From assembly GCA_026398535.1 (NCBI GenBank), contig JAPLSQ010000032.1, positions 1-63,972 on the forward strand: a stretch of 63,972 nt of DNA, read 5' to 3'. Shown piece after piece: positions 62,435-63,972 of this stretch. The DNA comes from Candidatus Sumerlaeota bacterium (lineage in GTDB: Bacteria > Sumerlaeota > Sumerlaeia > Sumerlaeales > Sumerlaeaceae). The position numbers and the translations under genes were made by a program. A model generated the notes under the pieces. That model ran no database searches and was not told the DNA's origin. It saw only the letters and a program-made list of their open reading frames with translations. Each line of letters starts with the position of its first letter. Position 1 is the first letter of the stretch.

Positions 62435-63972
62435 ACATCTTTATGATAAAAAGAGTTGTGCCCATCATGCTCATGTATAGCTTTGGGGCTGTTATGGCGG
62501 GGAGCGCGGCGGATTCAAACCAACCAATTGAGATTCATGATCTGAAGTTCGCGACCTGCGGGTGCAATCAGGGCAACTTTGCCCGCGAGAAGTGGAGCAG
62601 CGGTTCGCTGGCGCTGGAGGTTGGCATCGGTGACGCGGATGACTGGGGCTTTGGCGCGGCTGGCGCACTCGCGAAAGTTTCTGGCTCACTTATTGTCAGC
62701 GTGTCGTTTCAGGGACAATACAACGCCAAGGATCAGAACGCGTTCAGCGGAATCATCATTGATTACCACACACCATCCGGTTATCTGAAACGGTCCGCAT
62801 GGTTGCTTGGGGCCGTTTCTGACAAACGCGACGACTTTATCCCGGTATGGGGCAAAGGAACGAAGCCGGACGAGGCATTCAGCGCCAAGGCCGATGAAAA
62901 CGGGCGCGTGACGCTCGACCTTGCGGCGCATGCGCCTGCGGGCTGGGACAATGTGGTGCGGATCACGGCAATGGTTGAGAATACGGGCAAGGGGAACGGT
63001 CTGCTTGTGACGATGCCGCATGCCGTCCCGCGCATTGAACAGAGACGCAACCTGCCTTTGCCGGATATCGCGATTGATGCCATCAACTGGCATCTCGTGC
63101 CGCTGACGAATGCCGAGATTATCATTGGCACACTGCCGCCGGGAGCGTCCCAGACAGCGTTTGAGCATTTTCGCGCCATGATGCCGAATCCGCTGAAGGT
63201 GAAACAACTTGGGGCTGAAGCCATGCGCGAGCCGGCTCGAAAAACTCAAATCATCATCGCACCGTTTGATGAGTCGCGCGCGGCGCTTGGCGTCGATCAT
63301 GCCCGTATTACCCGTCTGCTTCGCGACGACAAACCATGGCGGACAGAACAGGGCTACTGCCTTCTGTGGCAGTCGAAGAAGAACCGTCTTGTCGCGGTAT
63401 CCATGGGCGCCGCCGGACTCGCTTACGCGATCAGCCATCTGACGCGCACGATTGTTAATGCGCCGGAACCCGCAATCGCCATGGAACGCGACGAGATGAT
63501 CGAGAAGCCGGCGCTCGAGGGCCGCGGAATCTACATCAATATAGGCTATGGCCTGTCGAGCGGCAAGCTGACGCCCGACAATTGGGATGCCTCTGACTGG
63601 CGGAACTTCATCGACCGCGCCGCATTGTCGCGGGCGTCGTTTTGGTCATGGTTTTTATGGACTGAAAGCGAGCATATTTATCCCGACACGACAAGCCCTC
63701 TGGCAGAGAAAAACAGGCGCGTGTTTGAGAATCTGCGCCGGGCGGTTGATTATGGCCACGAACGCGGGCTGAAAGCGCATTACCTGTTCATACCGACAAT
63801 CATCCCGCGGGAAATCACGGACCGCCATCCCGATTGGCATTCAAAACTGGAATATCTTGTTGATGGCGGCATCTGCCCGCAGGTCAGCGAGGCCGATGCC
63901 ATGGCAAAAATCGTCCACCGCCGGCAGATGGATTTCTTCAAAAACGCGGACGCGTTCGACATCGCTTTTTAC
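62431..63972 (+). CDS. Secreted glycoside hydrolase, third paralogue, 3' truncated by window edge
   Basis: 514 codons are present with no stop. A signal peptide (MLMYSFGAVMAGSAA) precedes a distinct N-terminal beta domain without similarity to those of the other two proteins. An alpha/beta domain follows (IIIAPFDESRAALGVDHARI), then the same barrel as in the 39.4-kb protein (GRGIYINIGYGLSSGKLTPD, AVDYGHERGLKAHYLFIPTI). The window ends at about the motif that should read DPGG (ADAFDIAFY). ATG overlaps the kinase stop. It would supply the operon's substrate outside the cell; the glycan is unknown. Confidence 0.75.
   Translation, partial: MNIFMIKRVVPIMLMYSFGAVMAGSAADSNQPIEIHDLKFATCGCNQGNFAREKWSSGSLALEVGIGDADDWGFGAAGALAKVSGSLIVSVSFQGQYNAKDQNAFSGIIIDYHTPSGYLKRSAWLLGAVSDKRDDFIPVWGKGTKPDEAFSAKADENGRVTLDLAAHAPAGWDNVVRITAMVENTGKGNGLLVTMPHAVPRIEQRRNLPLPDIAIDAINWHLVPLTNAEIIIGTLPPGASQTAFEHFRAMMPNPLKVKQLGAEAMREPARKTQIIIAPFDESRAALGVDHARITRLLRDDKPWRTEQGYCLLWQSKKNRLVAVSMGAAGLAYAISHLTRTIVNAPEPAIAMERDEMIEKPALEGRGIYINIGYGLSSGKLTPDNWDASDWRNFIDRAALSRASFWSWFLWTESEHIYPDTTSPLAEKNRRVFENLRRAVDYGHERGLKAHYLFIPTIIPREITDRHPDWHSKLEYLVDGGICPQVSEADAMAKIVHRRQMDFFKNADAFDIAFY

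Overview
The window looks like a chromosomal segment of a free-living, Gram-negative-type, polysaccharide-degrading bacterium. It has LPS/O-antigen style glycosyltransferases, an O-antigen ligase, lipoprotein and Sec signal peptides, a pseudopilin with the G-FTLIE cleavage site, HPr kinase, and many secreted or cytosolic sugar enzymes. This mix (UroD-like methyltransferases, Gfo/Idh oxidoreductases, neutral-ceramidase-like proteins, pseudopilins beside secreted glycosidases) is typical of Lentisphaerota, Sumerlaeota, Hydrogenedentota and Planctomycetota relatives. I cannot fix the phylum from sequence reading alone. No phage, plasmid or CRISPR signature was found.

Layout. 1-3.2 kb: tail of a UroD/MtaA-like protein and a secreted clan-A glycosidase. 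3.3-11 kb: housekeeping (tRNA-Ser, mfd, a small acidic Cys protein, a GT2, lon) and a decayed MFS transporter tail. 11.3-19.5 kb: an RdgC-like protein, a methyltransferase/glycosyltransferase pair, an orphan solute-binding lipoprotein, and an overlapping minus-strand operon of O-antigen ligase, membrane glycosyltransferase and 3-methyladenine glycosylase. 19.6-24.4 kb: tRNA-Pro, then an apparent sigma-54 signalling unit (palindrome, -24/-12 promoter, tiny secreted tandem-repeat protein, histidine kinase, NtrC-type regulator) and a secreted FGE-like protein. 24.9-31.1 kb: panD, a GH2 beta-mannosidase and two glycosyltransferase genes, one a GT2-GT9 fusion. 31.1-37.2 kb: mutY-hprK-spoIID-like on plus, hisI-trpE-trpG on minus. 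37.3-39.2 kb: a Gfo/Idh gene and an aldo/keto reductase broken by a 143-bp exact inverted repeat.

39.4-55 kb is a glycan-use region. It holds a large secreted glycosidase, a lyxose-isomerase-like cupin, a solute-binding protein fused to its permease, a second permease, and a GntR/LacI-type regulator. These are followed by secreted proteins, a pseudopilin, a BNR propeller protein and two more barrel proteins with a D-P-G-G motif. 55.0-64 kb is a tightly packed catabolic operon: DeoR regulator, class III aminotransferase, Glu/Leu-type dehydrogenase, Gfo/Idh oxidoreductase, ceramidase-like protein, FGGY sugar kinase, and a secreted glycosidase cut by the window end. Four adjacent junctions in it overlap or nearly touch, so the genes are probably co-transcribed. 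Together they suggest uptake and breakdown of an amino-containing polyol or sugar released from a glycan.

The two strongest candidates for something undescribed are the sigma-54 unit with the GTRDQIRKRDGS-repeat protein (19.85-23.07 kb) and the DeoR-aminotransferase-dehydrogenase-kinase-glycosidase operon (55.0-64 kb).
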